Shown here: positions 34,814-46,559 of the stretch, piece by piece
How positions within the stretch are numbered: the first letter of the stretch is position 1
Layout: the number at the start of each line of letters is the position of its first letter
From: Asterochloris sp. CNOR1
Lineage: Eukaryota > Chlorophyta > Trebouxiophyceae > Trebouxiales > Trebouxiaceae
DNA: 64,000 nt
Assembly (NCBI GenBank): GCA_963969365.1
Contig: OZ017757.1
Location: 620,001 to 684,000, forward strand
Direction of reading: 5' to 3'
Notes under the pieces: generated by a model
What the model was told of the DNA's origin: nothing
Seen by the model: only the letters and a program-made list of their open reading frames with translations
The model's database searches: none
Translations under genes and position numbers: made by a program

Positions 34814-36687
34814 ATGGCAGGGCGTTATGTGGCCTACTGCTTGGCAGTGCTTCTACAATCAGCCAGCTGTCTGGGTAAGCTCTTCCTGCAATACTGGAGC
34901 CTACACTCCATGTTCACCCTGTGGTCAGCCTCTGTGGTGCATGCAGGCATCTCAGCAGGCCATGTGGAAGGCCACATCCACCTGCACCGCCACCACAGCC
35001 ATAGGACGCATATCCCTGAAGAGCCTGTGCAGTGGGAGCCTGTCCAGCAGGCTGCCTGCAGCGCAGATACCCTGATGCAGTCGCAGCTTGAGAACATCCA
35101 TCTGCACAATTGCAGCAAGGAGGCACCCTGCAATGCAGTGATTGCAGCTGCCCTCAGCTATGATCCAGGTGTGTCTGCCTTGTAGCTCCTGCTCATGTTG
35201 TCTCCCGCTCTTCCTTTCACCAGGTTTGCTGTGTTGTTCTGACTTGCTTGTTTTGTGAGCTGCCCTTGTAGTGCAGGCACCTATCAGGTGTTTCTGGACT
35301 CGTACAGAGCACATTGCTCAGGAAACAAGGATAACATTTTCCTGTTGGTCACGGGCACTGATGTCCACAAGCACAGCGAGAAGATGTGCAAGGCAGTGCA
35401 GGAGCAGGGTGTCACATATGTTGTGCTGGAGGAGGACACAAGGTCAGGCTTCCAGAAGCCTGCTGGCACTGAGAACACCAAGGCCTTCACATCGAGGGTT
35501 GCCATCCTGCTGCTTCAGTGCCCCCAGCTCTTACTTTGAGGAGCGCCAGGGCAGTGCCTGCTCATCTGTCTTTGCCCCGCTGCAGCCACAACACGCCCAT
35601 CGTCCAGCGGCACATTGCCTACCTCAAGCTGCTGGAGCTTCAGGGCGACCTGCTCAGCAATATTCTCTTTAGCGATAGGTGAAGGTTGCACCTGTGATTG
35701 AATTGTGTGCAGCAGGGGACTGAGAGACGCGATGTCCTTGTTGCAGTCGGGATGTTGTGTTTCAGGGCTGCCCATTCCCTCAACAGGACCAGCCCTGGGA
35801 TGCTGTTCATTTCTCTCTGGAGGCGCAGAATGGTCTGGTAAGCCTCCTGTGTGCTTGCAGGTGGTGACTTCTCAGCACACCCTGTGGAATCTGAGCACAC
35901 TGCTCTGCCAGGGCTGGGTCAAGCATGATGTGAGCCTCATGTGTGCTTGCAGGCGCCAAACATTTCCCAAGAACACACGGGTACGGTTTATTCTCAGAGA
36001 GTCCCAAGGTGACTCGCATGTGCTGTCTTGCACACTGATCAGGGGTGAAGTGTGCTTGCAGGCTGGAATGCAAAGTGGCTGTCATGTTTTGGTGATGCCG
36101 TTTTGACTGCAGCTAGCCACAATCCTGTTTCTTGCGTTGGCGAACTGCATGGCGGAACGAGACACCTTCAGGAGTTCCTTAAGCTGGCCTACAAGGTTGT
36201 GACTGACGAGCTCATCATGAAGCCAGTGTGTTTCACAGAGTATGGAGGTGCTGGCGCTGATCAGGGTGAGGAGGCCACCCACATTGAATCCTGTGAGCAG
36301 TGCTTTTGAAGTTGACCTCATAGGCCATCTGCTGACACCTGTTGCCTGAGATGCTTGCAGGCATGCTCAACTACATCCTGTGGTACCTGAGCAAGGAGCG
36401 GCCGGACCTCATACACTTCAAAATTGTGGTTGAGCCTAACAATGGCACTGTTTATACGGTGGGGATGCTGCAAGGAGAGCATGCCAACTACATTCAGAAG
36501 CCAGATGGTCTGTACACGCCAACGGTGAGCCTGGCACAACCAAGTGTGAGCACTGCTGCCAGTGATGCTGTTTCATGACATTGCCATCCTGCAGGACGCA
36601 AAGCTCCCTGTGGTACATCAATACGACAGGTTGCCAGGAGCTGTTGTGCAGTTCCAGCACATGTACCCCTGCAGCTGGAGCTGTTGA
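34814..36687 (+). CDS. Unassigned GT-A-like glycosyltransferase, secretory pathway
   Basis: Nine exons: 34814-34874, 34947-35168, 35277-35442, 35586-35678, 35747-35837, 35953-35980, 36062-36265, 36361-36524, 36595-36687. They sum to 1122 nt and give 373 residues with consistent phases. The N-terminus (YVAYCLAVLLQSASCLG) is a signal peptide or anchor. NIFLLVTGTDVHKH and HIAYLKLLELQGDLLSNILF lead to FSDSRDVVFQGCPF, a DxD-like metal/nucleotide-sugar site split by an intron. FTEYGGADQGMLNYILWYL and LPVVHQYDR resemble the GxDQxxLN and late HQYDR blocks of plant and algal nucleotide-sugar transferases. I cannot place it in a numbered CAZy family. Part of the region near 35860-35900 is a decayed duplicate of the exon 6 acceptor edge. 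Confidence 0.75.
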
Positions 36688-37780
36688 GGCTCAGTGCAGG
36701 CCAGAATGCTTTTTCATGAATTCAAGATTTGATTTGGACTGCTGTGTTGCGTGGCTATACCAGCCATCATTGATGGCAGGAGTGGAAGGTGGCACATGGA
36801 TTGCTCAAAGCCACAGTGTGAAATCTGTGACTGTCTGCCCATAGGAGATCGTCTGCCTTGAGGCAGGGAGGTATGCTTCTTAAGCCAAGAAGCTCATTGG
36901 AGCCCGTCCATCAGGCAGCTTCATGGAAGGGGCAACTCACATCCTTCCAGCTTGTGCTGATCAGGCAGGACTTCAGATAGATGAGCTGGCATGGCAGCGC
37001 ACGCTTGAAGTAAAGCCTCTTGGCCACTTACTGTAAATCAACGCTGCTAGCCTTGCACGGTAGCAGAAGCCGTGCAGAGGGCCCCAGCACTTCATGCGGC
37101 GCATATGCAACATGAGCTTTCAGGAGCAAGGTGAAGGTCTGCCAGCTGTGCATCAGGCCAAATCTGCATCCACCATGCCTTGCCCGTTGGATCTTAAAAT
37201 TTGAGCTCAGGGTGATCTGTCGTGTAAGGCGCTGCGCTGCGCATATGGTTGCCCAGCTCAGCTGGGCATTGTCTGGTCCAGCAACATGAAAGTTGTCAGC
37301 AGCAGCAGGTACTTCGTAAAGAATGTCCTGTAGCACACCGGGTAGTCAGTACTGTGCTCGCAAGCAGCCCCAGCCTTTCCTGAATTGCTCACCTTCTGTT
37401 GCTTCAGGATGGCTATTTACACCAAAGCCTATAAGCTTGCCCTCTAAATCTTGGCAGTCCAGCTGTGCCTACAGTAGGCGCATGTCAATGTCACCGCCTG
37501 CCATCGCATTCTGGGATTTCTGCTGTCAGTGGCCTCCCAGTCTCGCATTGCCTAAGCTCGCAGTCAAAGTCAAACGCCAACAGGCTGTTCTAGAGCCACA
37601 CCCTCGCCGCTGCCTTCAGAACGAGCGCATAGAAAGAGCTGGTCATAGCAAGGTCTGCACCTTGTTGCTATTTCTCATTGCGCGGTACCTGCTCGGTGGC
37701 TGCAATCCTGACAATCAAGCGAAATGCACAGCATGATCGAGACCTGTCGTTGCGCTGCGCTGCAGGATCAGGCTCTCCCC
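36688..37780. other. Intergenic region upstream of GT32 copy 1
   Basis: 1.1 kb holding the 3' flank of the GT-A-like gene and the promoter of the first GT32 gene. A - strand open stretch at 37028-37336 (includes GPDNAQLSWATICAAQRL) is the only protein-like piece; I cannot connect it to a gene. Confidence 0.3.
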
Positions 37781-40198
37781 ATGGGAGGGGCGGAATTCAA
37801 TCCAGTGGGAAAGGGATGGCTCATCGCAGCATTCCTGTGCATTGCCTGCACACTCACAGGTTCCTGCGCATTTTGGTCTGCCTGCTTCTGTTGCCATGCA
37901 GCTTTTGATGGGGATGTTGTGCTCTCTGCAGTCTGGGACCTGATGATGTGCAGCACGTGCAAGGCCGCTGACAAGGCGCCGCTGACAGGCCATGTACAGG
38001 ACATCTTTGCGGCGTGAGTTGGTGCTGGTGTGAAGTGGCACTTTGCTATGCAACAGCATCGTACACGGCTGTGAAGCACGCCGCAATGGACACAGCCGGA
38101 CGGCACAGCAAGGCCAGACTGGAGTTGTGTTGTGCTGCCCTGCCATAGAGACGTGGGGCATCATCTCAACCTGACTGATGCAGCCTGTGCCTGGCAGTGG
38201 TGCCCCACGGCAGCGCAGCCCACAGCAGCACAGTGAGGATGCCAATCGCACAGCACTCACTTCAGCCTTGTGCTCTTAGCAGCCTGGCATAGACAGCTAT
38301 CGCACTGCAGCGGTTCCCCACACAAGACTCACAATTTCAAGCTGCCCTGTGCATCTTCAAGCACAGCTGCCCCTGCAGACAGAGCACGGCCGGACACCTG
38401 ATCTCCATGCAGCTGGTAGGTGGGGGTGTTGGAGCCATGAAGGGCATCACATGACAGCTGAGCACTTCCCCGTGCTGCTTGAAGCCTGCCAAGGAACGAC
38501 ATCGTGCAGCTGCTGCTTGCAGCCTGCCAAGAAAGGCCATCATACAGACAATCGCACATTGCCTGACACTGCCCTGTGCTGCCTGCAGCCTGCCTCGGAC
38601 AGCTGCCTACTCTGGTCTGGCGGATCAGCTGCAGCGCATCATGTTCCGGGGTACCATGCAGCAGCTCAAGCACGAGATGAGCAAGCCACCCGGCAGCATC
38701 CCCCACATCATGAATTGGGTCTACTACGGGCCTGAGGGCACGCTGTTCCGTGCAATCAAGTCTGGGCGCATGAGAAATGAGAGCATGAACTCCTGCATTC
38801 TGGCTCACAGGTGAGAGGATGCACTGAGTTCAGCATCTAATGGCTGCGATTCACTTAGCAGAACTGCAGCCTCCCCATACCAGTCTTCAAAGCATGAGCT
38901 TGTGTGGCATCAGCCTCGCCTCATCACTCCAAGCCGCTCAGCACAGTATACTGCCAAAAAAAGGGGTGTCAGAGCGTGCTCAATCCAAGTGCTACTGTGG
39001 ATGTGGTCTTCACAGTACCAGCCTGCAGGAGGTGGCCTCATCCTGCATCCCATGCTGCCCCACAAGAGGGCAGTCAGCAGTAAAACACCCCTCTGTCTTG
39101 GCCCTCTCGCACATGTGGCTTGGTGCCTGCAGGCATTGGGTTCATTTAGCATGGGACAACAGGGCCATCGAGATTCTTGTCCACCAGCGCTATCCCCAGC
39201 TGCTGCCCACCTTCAGCCGTCTGAAGCACACGGTCATGAAAGGGGACATTGGCAGATATCTTGCTCTTCACCAGTAAGTTGCCATTGGCCTGCGCTGCTT
39301 CTTTTTCATTGGCTTCACACTATGAACCACAGTCTGGCCTTCTCTGAGGCTAAATGTGGGGATTGCCTTCAAGCTGCTTGTGCTGTGAGCAACGGTCTGT
39401 GTCCCTGTTTGCAGCTGACCGAGGGTTCCTGCTGTGCAGGGTCGGGGGCATCTACTTGGACACAGGTGGGGCGCACAGGCCTGCTTCGGCCAGAAACATC
39501 ACCAAGTCCCAAGTCATGTGCTGGCTGACACACCTTTTGCCTGCATCTGCTTATCACGAGCCCAAAGATGGTGCTGAAGACATGCATCCCTGCTTGCATC
39601 TGCCCTGGGAAAACCTCAGGCTGGCTGCTGTCACCCATTTGAGCTTCCAGCAGAGTGCCTGCACCTTCCAGGTCTCATGTGTGCCCACGCAGGAAATGAT
39701 GTGCCACTGAAGGACTCAACTTGCCACCCTGTGCTGGCCTCTGCAGATATAGAGTGCTACACAGCGGTGGACACCATGCTGGTTGGGGCAGATGTGGTCC
39801 TGCAGGCCACTGCATATGAAGGGGCCAATAACCTGGCCATGGCCTCACGCCCTGGCCAAAGATTCTGGGAGACGGCCTGGGGACTCATCGAGCAGCGCAG
39901 CCAAAACGCCTCCCTGGTCGACAATGTCCTGCTCCTATCAGGGCCTGACTCCCTCAGTGACGCTCTGCAGTCTTACTTGAACTTTGGAGCAGACTACTGG
40001 CAGAAGCGCAATGGTGATAACGTGGTAGATGGAGACACCATCAGGGTGTGGCCGGCGGGGACCTTCATGTGCCCCTGCTTCCTGAATGATGAGTGCTATG
40101 GAAATATGACCTTGATGCACTCAAGGTATGAGGTCCCCGAGAATGTCACAGGCCTGCACAGGTTTCAGGGGTCCTGGCACGTGGCGGGAGTCAACTAG
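37781..40198 (+). CDS. GT32-type (Och1-like, DXD sugar-binding) glycosyltransferase, copy 1
   Basis: Six exons: 37781-37859, 37932-38013, 38589-38810, 39133-39273, 39440-39465, 39747-40198, totalling 1002 nt and 333 residues. The start at 37781 (MGGAEFNPVG) is chosen over 37724 because it aligns with the start of the paralogue at 46547. The N-terminal anchor is GWLIAAFLCIACTLT. The catalytic part includes IPHIMNWVYYGPEGTLF, HWVHLAWDN, LKHTVMKGDIGRYLALHQ, and GGIYLDTDIECY, the family DXD motif, assembled across a 26-nt micro-exon. It belongs to the Gly_transf_sug class (PF04488). Many NxT/NxS sites in the last exon suit a lumenal enzyme. It is convergent with its own inverted paralogue, with the CAS1 pseudogene between. 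Confidence 0.88.
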
Positions 40199-41115
40199 CA
40201 GGTGCTTACATGCTGCTCAGATGTGAGGGAATGCATGAATTTCAGTCAGCCTCTGATACAATCAATAACCCCACCTCTAGCCAGGAGGGGCCTGCTCTCA
40301 TGATAGGCGCCACACATGTATCTGTCTGATATCTGTAGTTATGTGTTTGGGATGTTGCACTGGGGTCTTCAGCACTTGCTGTAATGAAGTTTTTGCTCCA
40401 CCTGTTACCACCAGATTGCTTGGAATGGTGATAGTCAGCAGACCAGGAAGGGAAAGATTGATGTCTTGCAGCACTGACTGGAACTGGCTTAGGGCGCCTA
40501 GGCCGAAGACGGCAGGTTTGTGCAGGTCCCCCTAATTGATTTGACCACTAGGCCTGCCAGCGCTTGCCTGAATGGCACGCTGATGCGTACGCAGAGGCAT
40601 CAGCATCTGGGATACATACACATGATTGTCAAGCATTTAGCAATTCAATTAGCATACTTGAGGGTGGCGAACTGCTTGTTCGATGTTCCACCCGGAGCAG
40701 CCCCGCCGCACCAGCTGACTATCTGTCAATTGACAGCAAGATGCAAAAATGCAATGTTACAGAACTCCTCCAGTTGGTGCTCACCATGTCTACAACCACA
40801 ACGAGTGATGGCCAGGCGCCAATCAGCAGCGTGCAGCAACATGTTGCCCAGCAACGTCAGCAGATCAGCCAGCAGCAGCAGCTTGCAACTGCAGAAGCAA
40901 CTATAGGCCGATAAGCAGCAGCATGATGTCAATCTGCTGCTACAGGGGAGGTCCTCGAGGTCGGCAGCTTGCGTGATGAATGTGGGCAAGGAGGGTCTGC
41001 CAGCCTGCAGAGGGCAGTTACACAACTGACTGCCCTGGACCAACTGGTCTAGCAGCTGTACAGCAGCAGCTAGAGTCGCCTCCAGCAGACTGCAGTAGAG
41101 CCTCATGCGCCACAT
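40199..41115. other. Region between GT32 copy 1 and the CAS1-like gene
   Basis: No gene assigned. An open + strand frame at 40564-40914 ends in a Gln-rich run (VQQHVAQQRQQISQQQQLA) but shows no recognisable domain. It could be an N-terminal part of the CAS1-like gene or non-coding sequence rich in CAG. Confidence 0.3.
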
Positions 41116-41279
41116 TTGAGCAGCAGGCCGCTGAGGGCGGCCCCGGTGTGGCAAATGATGCTCCTGGGATTCATGGATTCATGTCAGCAAACAGAAGCAG
41201 CAGCATGCCTGCTCAGTAGCAGACTTGCCAGCCTTTATGCCTGTGAGGAGTTGTTCATCCATCAAATTGCATGCAAGGG

Positions 41280-43665
41280 GCGCTATGCATCTGCTTTCCT
41301 GCAGCGTGGAGCTGGGGACCATCATGCTGTGGTACATTTGAGCAGACCGCACAGGCGTTTCCCTCGCAATACCAAAAGCTACAGCAGCGACGTGCTGGGG
41401 TTCATCTTTTGTGGCGCTCACATTGGTGGCTGGGTGGACCTCGCTGAAGCCCTGCAGGACGCCCATGTTGCTGAACCGGCAGCAGACAGAGGAATGGAAG
41501 GGCTGGATGCAGGCAAGCCTTTCTGGTGTGCCCCTGGCAAGCTGCCAACTTTTGTGAACCTCTGGCAGGCGGTCATGGTTGCCTTTGACAGCAGCTTTGT
41601 GAGCTTATGTTGTACTGTCACATTCTCCAGGCAGCAGAGGTCAGCTGAAGGGGATGCCTACCAGGTGGCTGCATGCTCTCAAGAGCTGGGGAAAGAAGGT
41701 TCTGCACTGCTGACTAAGGGTGCTGTTGTCTCTTCTGCAGGTCCTCTTCCTCCTTTAACATTATTTTGATGCCAAAGAAGTGTGCAATGCCATCAGAGTG
41801 TTCATTGCCGGCTATGTCTGGCTGATAGGATACGGCAACTTCAGCTATTACCACAGGTCCGACGATTTCAGCAAGGGCAGGTGGGCAGGCCCAGCACTTT
41901 GTGTTGCTGTGAGGGCCTTGGGGTTTGCCAAAGTTCAGCCAGTGGTTCAGCACACCTTTGAAGGCGGATGCAATGGCTGTGCTCCTGCAGCTGCTTGGTA
42001 GGATGTTGGCTGTGGCCGAGCACTTAGCTACTATTGCATTTGTTGTATGTCTCTCCGAGGCTCTATCAGGTGATTGTTGGGAGCAGGCCGACTAATTCAG
42101 TCCAGAGCATGCCCCTCCCCCTGCAGGTTCTGTCGGATGATGTGGCGCCTCAACTTCCTTGTGATCCGTGTCTGCACTGTGCTCAACAATAGCTATATGT
42201 TGTACTACATCTGTCCCATGCACACCCTGTTCACCGTGATGTTGTACCTCACTCTGGGCGCGGGAAATCACCTGAACAAATCCAACGCCGTCATTCTGTT
42301 CAAGTGAGTGGAGTGCATAAGCCTTCTTGCAACTGCAGCTTGTGCTTGCTCACTGGCAGGCAACCTGCGCGCAAGTCAATGTTGCTGACACATTGGGCCG
42401 CAAGCGTGCTGGGCACACATGTGGTTCAGTAAAGTTGGCTACATGCAGGCCATGCTGTGGATGTAAGGTGCATGTCCCTGTTGCGAGCGGGGCACTGTTG
42501 ACAGGTGGCGCTGACCACTGCTGCTGATGGGAGGGCCACACCACTGTTGCAAGCAGGCTAGTGCTGCATACAGGCAGTGCTGCTCATGGGACGGGCCACC
42601 AGTGGCCAACCTTCTCCTTGCATGAAATGGGTGTTCATCTGCTACTGATGGGCATTGCTGCTGTTGAGATTGAGCCTGCCTGCACTGGAGCTACCTGCAG
42701 GGACCGTATTGCAGGTGAATATTGCTGGAATGAGGTCTGCCAGCAGACCACTGCTTCCGACAAGGAAGGACTCGAGGGTGCTGGCCTCAATTGGGCTTTG
42801 CCTGCTGGGACATGATGGCAGCGTGGCCGGTAACACACTGCTGCTGGCTGCAAAAGGTCTGCATGCTGCCGTCCATGTTCAGGGCAGCAACAAAGCAGTG
42901 AAGGCATTCAAACATACAACAGCTCTGCACGCTGATCTGCCCTCTGCAACCTGTCGTGACTGCCCAATACAGCTCGTGCCTGCCTGGTGTGCAGAGTGGT
43001 ACTTCAGATCGTCCCTGGACAGATATGTCTGGATCCATGGCATGTTGTGTGCCTTCCTGCACCCCTGGGGAGAGCGCATGCTGCAGAAGATTGACAAGCT
43101 CAACCTGCAGACCCGGCTGCTGGTCAAGACAGGGATTGTGGCAGGGGAGGTAGGCTTTGTGTATTCAGTGCAAGGCTGGCGTAGCTGGAATCTGCCACCT
43201 GTAGGCCAGGCAGGTGGCAGTGTGATCATGAGCCCAAGTGAGGGGCCAAGCATCTGCCTTGCTAGCTGCTTTGTCTGCCACTAGACACTGCCTTCATCTC
43301 TGGCTGCTCACTCCAAGCACATGCAGTTGCTTCTGACCCTGGCCCTGGCTTTGTCATGGACAACGCTGTCTGTGTTGTTTCCACCCAGCAATCATGCACC
43401 TGCAGCTTTGCAAGCCATCCCTGATTGGCAGTCAGCATTGCTGTCCCCTTGCATACTGTTTGACCTGCTTCCTTGCCCTGACCTGCAGCTGTCTGTGCGG
43501 CTTTCACATGGTGGTACCAGGCTGTCTATGTGCTGCCTGAGTTGGAGTACAAGGCCATGCATCCCTACACCTCCTGGATCCCCATCACCCTGTGAAAGCA
43601 GCACTCCCCATTGCACCTCTCTTACATTTGGGCCATCTTGCACCTGAGGGCAGTATCTATCTGAT
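41280..43665 (+). pseudogene. CAS1-domain polysaccharide O-acetyltransferase (RWA/CASD1-like), apparently broken
   Basis: CAS1 proteins (PF07779) are multi-pass Golgi enzymes that O-acetylate wall polysaccharides or sialic acids. Family blocks in order: SYSSDVLGFIF (~41380), LLNRQQTEEWKGWMQ (41470-41514), [20 protein letters not shown] (~41759-41815), [33 protein letters not shown] then YMLYYICPMHTLFTVM (42127-42304), EWYFRSSLDRYVWIHGMLC (~43000), LVKTGIVAGE, and MHPYTSWIPIT (~43556-43593). Breaks: an in-frame TAA at 41756-41758 where the family has tyrosine in the YHYF segment, and a TGA at about 43597 right after TSWIPIT, which removes the last membrane segments. The intron after 41514 begins GCAAG. 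The 3' end abuts the inverted GT32 paralogue. It could be a recent pseudogene, or the TAA could be an assembly error. Confidence 0.7.
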
Positions 43666-43713
43666 GACGTGCTGCAGCTGATGCATGCTTAAGCCCTGAG
43701 CTGGGCTGTGCCA

Positions 43714-46547
43714 TCAATTGACCCCAGGCACGTGCCAGGTTCCTGAAAATCTGTGCAAGCCTGTAACATTGTCTGGGATTTTGTACTGTTGGTGGAGCAA
43801 GGTGAAGTTCTTGTAGCACCTGCGGGGGGAAGCCACATCACATGAGCTGCCAGCCACAGAATGCAGCGCCATTTCTCCTGTGCAGACAACCGATTGCAGA
43901 GTGAAGAGTGCTGCCACGGCAGTCTTAGCCCTGCTGCAGCTGGGCATGCACAACTCTGAAATTGTCACGCGGCTCGAGGACCTTGCACCTCCCACCAAGA
44001 AGATCTCATGGTGCATCCCAGCAACTGGCAGGGTGGCATGCAGAGCCGCATGACAAAAAACTCACTTGTCGCTCAGGAAGCAGGGGCACATGAAGGTCCC
44101 TGCTGGCCAGACCCTGATGGTGTCTCCATGCACCACATTGTCACCATTCCGTTTCTGCCAGTAGAATGCTCCAAGGTTCAGGAATGACTGCAGTGCATCA
44201 CTGAGGGAGTCAGGCCCTGACAGGAGCAGGACGTTGTCTACCAGAGAGAAGTTCTGGCTGCGCTGCTCGATCAGGCTCCAGGCTGTCTTCCAGAAGTTTT
44301 GGCCAGGGCGCGAGGCCATGGCCAGGTTATTGGCGCCCTCCACTATGGTGCCCTGAAGAACCACATCTGCCCCCTCCAGCATGGTGTCCACTGCTGTGTA
44401 GCACTCTATGTCTGCAAACCATGGCATACGAAGTCAAGTCAGCAGGCCTGGCAGGCCGGTCCCCCTACAGGCTTAGACACCCCTGCTCAGACAACCACAT
44501 GCAAAACCTGATGCTGGAAGGCAGCAAGGCCGATTCCCGAAGCTCCAGCACCCACCAGTGCAGGGCCAGTGAGCAAATCAGCCAGACAATTCACAGGCTC
44601 AAGCACACAACAGCTGGACTGATGTCTACAGGCATCCGCCAAGCACTTACCTGTGTCCAGATAGATGCCCCCAACCCTGCAGAGCACAGCGCATTGTCCT
44701 GAGAGAGGGCACAAGAACGGTGTCTGCAATGCAGCAACTTCCACATGGGGCAAATGGTCATTCACAGCAGCACAATAGAGTACAGACAAGGGCTTGCGAC
44801 AAGATAGCAGCTCTCAGGTGGCAGCATCTCACTGGTGAAGCACCAAGTATCTGCCAATGTCTCCTTTCATGACGGTGTGCTTCAAGCGACTGAAGGTGGG
44901 CAGCAGCTGGGGGTAGTGCTGATGCAAAAGAGTCTCAAGGGCCAGATTGTCCCAAGCAAGGTGAACCCAGTGCCTGCGAAACATACACCATTGTGAAAGC
45001 CAGAAAAGCATGAAGCGTCAGAAACACCACTCAGCAGTACCATTGCTACGGTGCTGCCATGGTGCAGTGCAACTATGAACACTCATCACATGCGAGCTGT
45101 GAAGGTCCTCATAGTGTGAGGGGCTTTAAAGCAGCAATGCCACCTGTTGACCTTCCTGCCAGTGAAGGAGCAGGCTCTGTCTCACATCCCCTGCAGACTG
45201 CAGTGCTGACACTACGCAGCCCCGATCAACAGCAGCGTACTGCATCAGCATGCCTTGCCACCACCTGAATCTGGCCCTGTGTTGAGCATTGTTCACAAAG
45301 TGAAGCCAACAACGCTTTGACGGCCAGGTCGCTTGCAGGCTGCTTGAAGAGCCCCTTGCCTGTATTGTGGCTCTGGCTGCACGCGCTCAAGTTCTGAAAA
45401 TTGCCAAGCAGAGACCAACATTCCTGGAACCAACATCACTCATCCAATATCAGTCGCAGCAAGTCCTGGATTTCAGCAGACCAAGAAAGTGCAACTTATA
45501 ACCCAGGATGCAGGGCTGTTGCGCTGGTTGCTGATGCTCCCTGGCTCCTTATTCTGCAGCGCACATTTTTAAGCAAGGCCAACAAACAAGGCAATGCTTC
45601 CGCTATCCTACCTGTGTGCCAGGATGCAAGAGTTCATGCTCCTGTTGTTGATGCGGCCAGACTTAGTGGCATTGAACAGCGTGCCTTCAGGCCCATAGTA
45701 GACCCAGTTCATGATGTGGGGGATGCTGCCTGTTGGCTTGCTCATCTCATGCTTGAGCTGCTGCATGGTGCCCCGAATCATGATGCGCTGCAGCTGGTCT
45801 GCCAAACGAGGATAGGCCGCTGTCCGGGGCAGGCTGCAGGCAGCACAAGGGAGCATCACGACTGGCACCAGCATGCTGTCTCTCTTGCTGTGGCATCTTT
45901 CGCAGCGGGCGTGAAGTCCGGCCACAGAATGGCAGTGGGTCCTGCACATTGTGGTGCAAAAGTGCTTCGCAAGATGCAATGGGGCATAGCATGGCATCAA
46001 GCTGTGCAGGTGGCTCTGCTCTAGTTGAAGGTACTGAGCAGGCTACATGACTCCCCTGCCGCAGGTGCACAAGCCCCTGCACCACCACAAGGCGTGAAGT
46101 GTGCAGCCTTTGCACGTAGCAGGGTTCCAGGTGGTAGCATGCCCCACGCTGCCACCGAGCAGCAATGCATGACACGCAATTTTATGCGGCTCTGCTCCAT
46201 TGAGCAGCCTGCTCAGCTCATGGGTGCTGTGAACCACAAGTCTACATACTGAAGCCAGGGACAGTGCTGCCAGGGCAGATGCAGTCTGCCTGTGCTGCAA
46301 CTCACGCTGCGAAGACGTCCAGGACATGGTGCACAGGCTGCTGCCTGTCTGCGGTTGTGCAGGAGCCGCACCTCATTACATCCCATGCTGTAAAAAAAGG
46401 AAGAGATCTTTAGGAGCTGCATGGCCTGTGGTGCAACCCGGCAGGTTACCATCAGCGGCAGCCTCTACCTGTAAGAGCGCAGGAGATGCACAGCAGCACT
46501 GTCACCAGCCGCCCTGTTCCAGCAGAGTACCACTCTGCACACATCAT
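43714..46547 (-). CDS. GT32-type glycosyltransferase, copy 2 (inverted paralogue)
   Basis: Seven exons in transcript order: 46547-46469, 46387-46306, 45833-45612, 44973-44833, 44676-44651, 44411-44066, 43819-43714, totalling 1002 nt and 333 residues, the same as copy 1. Exons 1-5 match copy 1 exactly in length (79, 82, 222, 141, 26). Its exons 6 and 7 (346 + 106) equal copy 1's single exon 6 (452), so an intron interrupts FLSDK/CYKNF without adding or losing a base. Shared motifs: VLLCISCALT anchor, IPHIMNWVYYGPEGTLF, HWVHLAWDN, GGIYLDTDIECY and HGDTIRVWPAGTFMCPCFL. The frame is intact throughout. Start codons at 46547 and 46544 are both possible. Confidence 0.88.
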
Positions 46548-46559
46548 GGATGTGGAACC

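Noticed and set aside
35443-35500. Apparent frameshift at the end of GT-A-like exon 3
   Set aside because: Using the canonical AG/GTCAGG donor at 35442 restores phase with exon 4, so no frameshift is needed.
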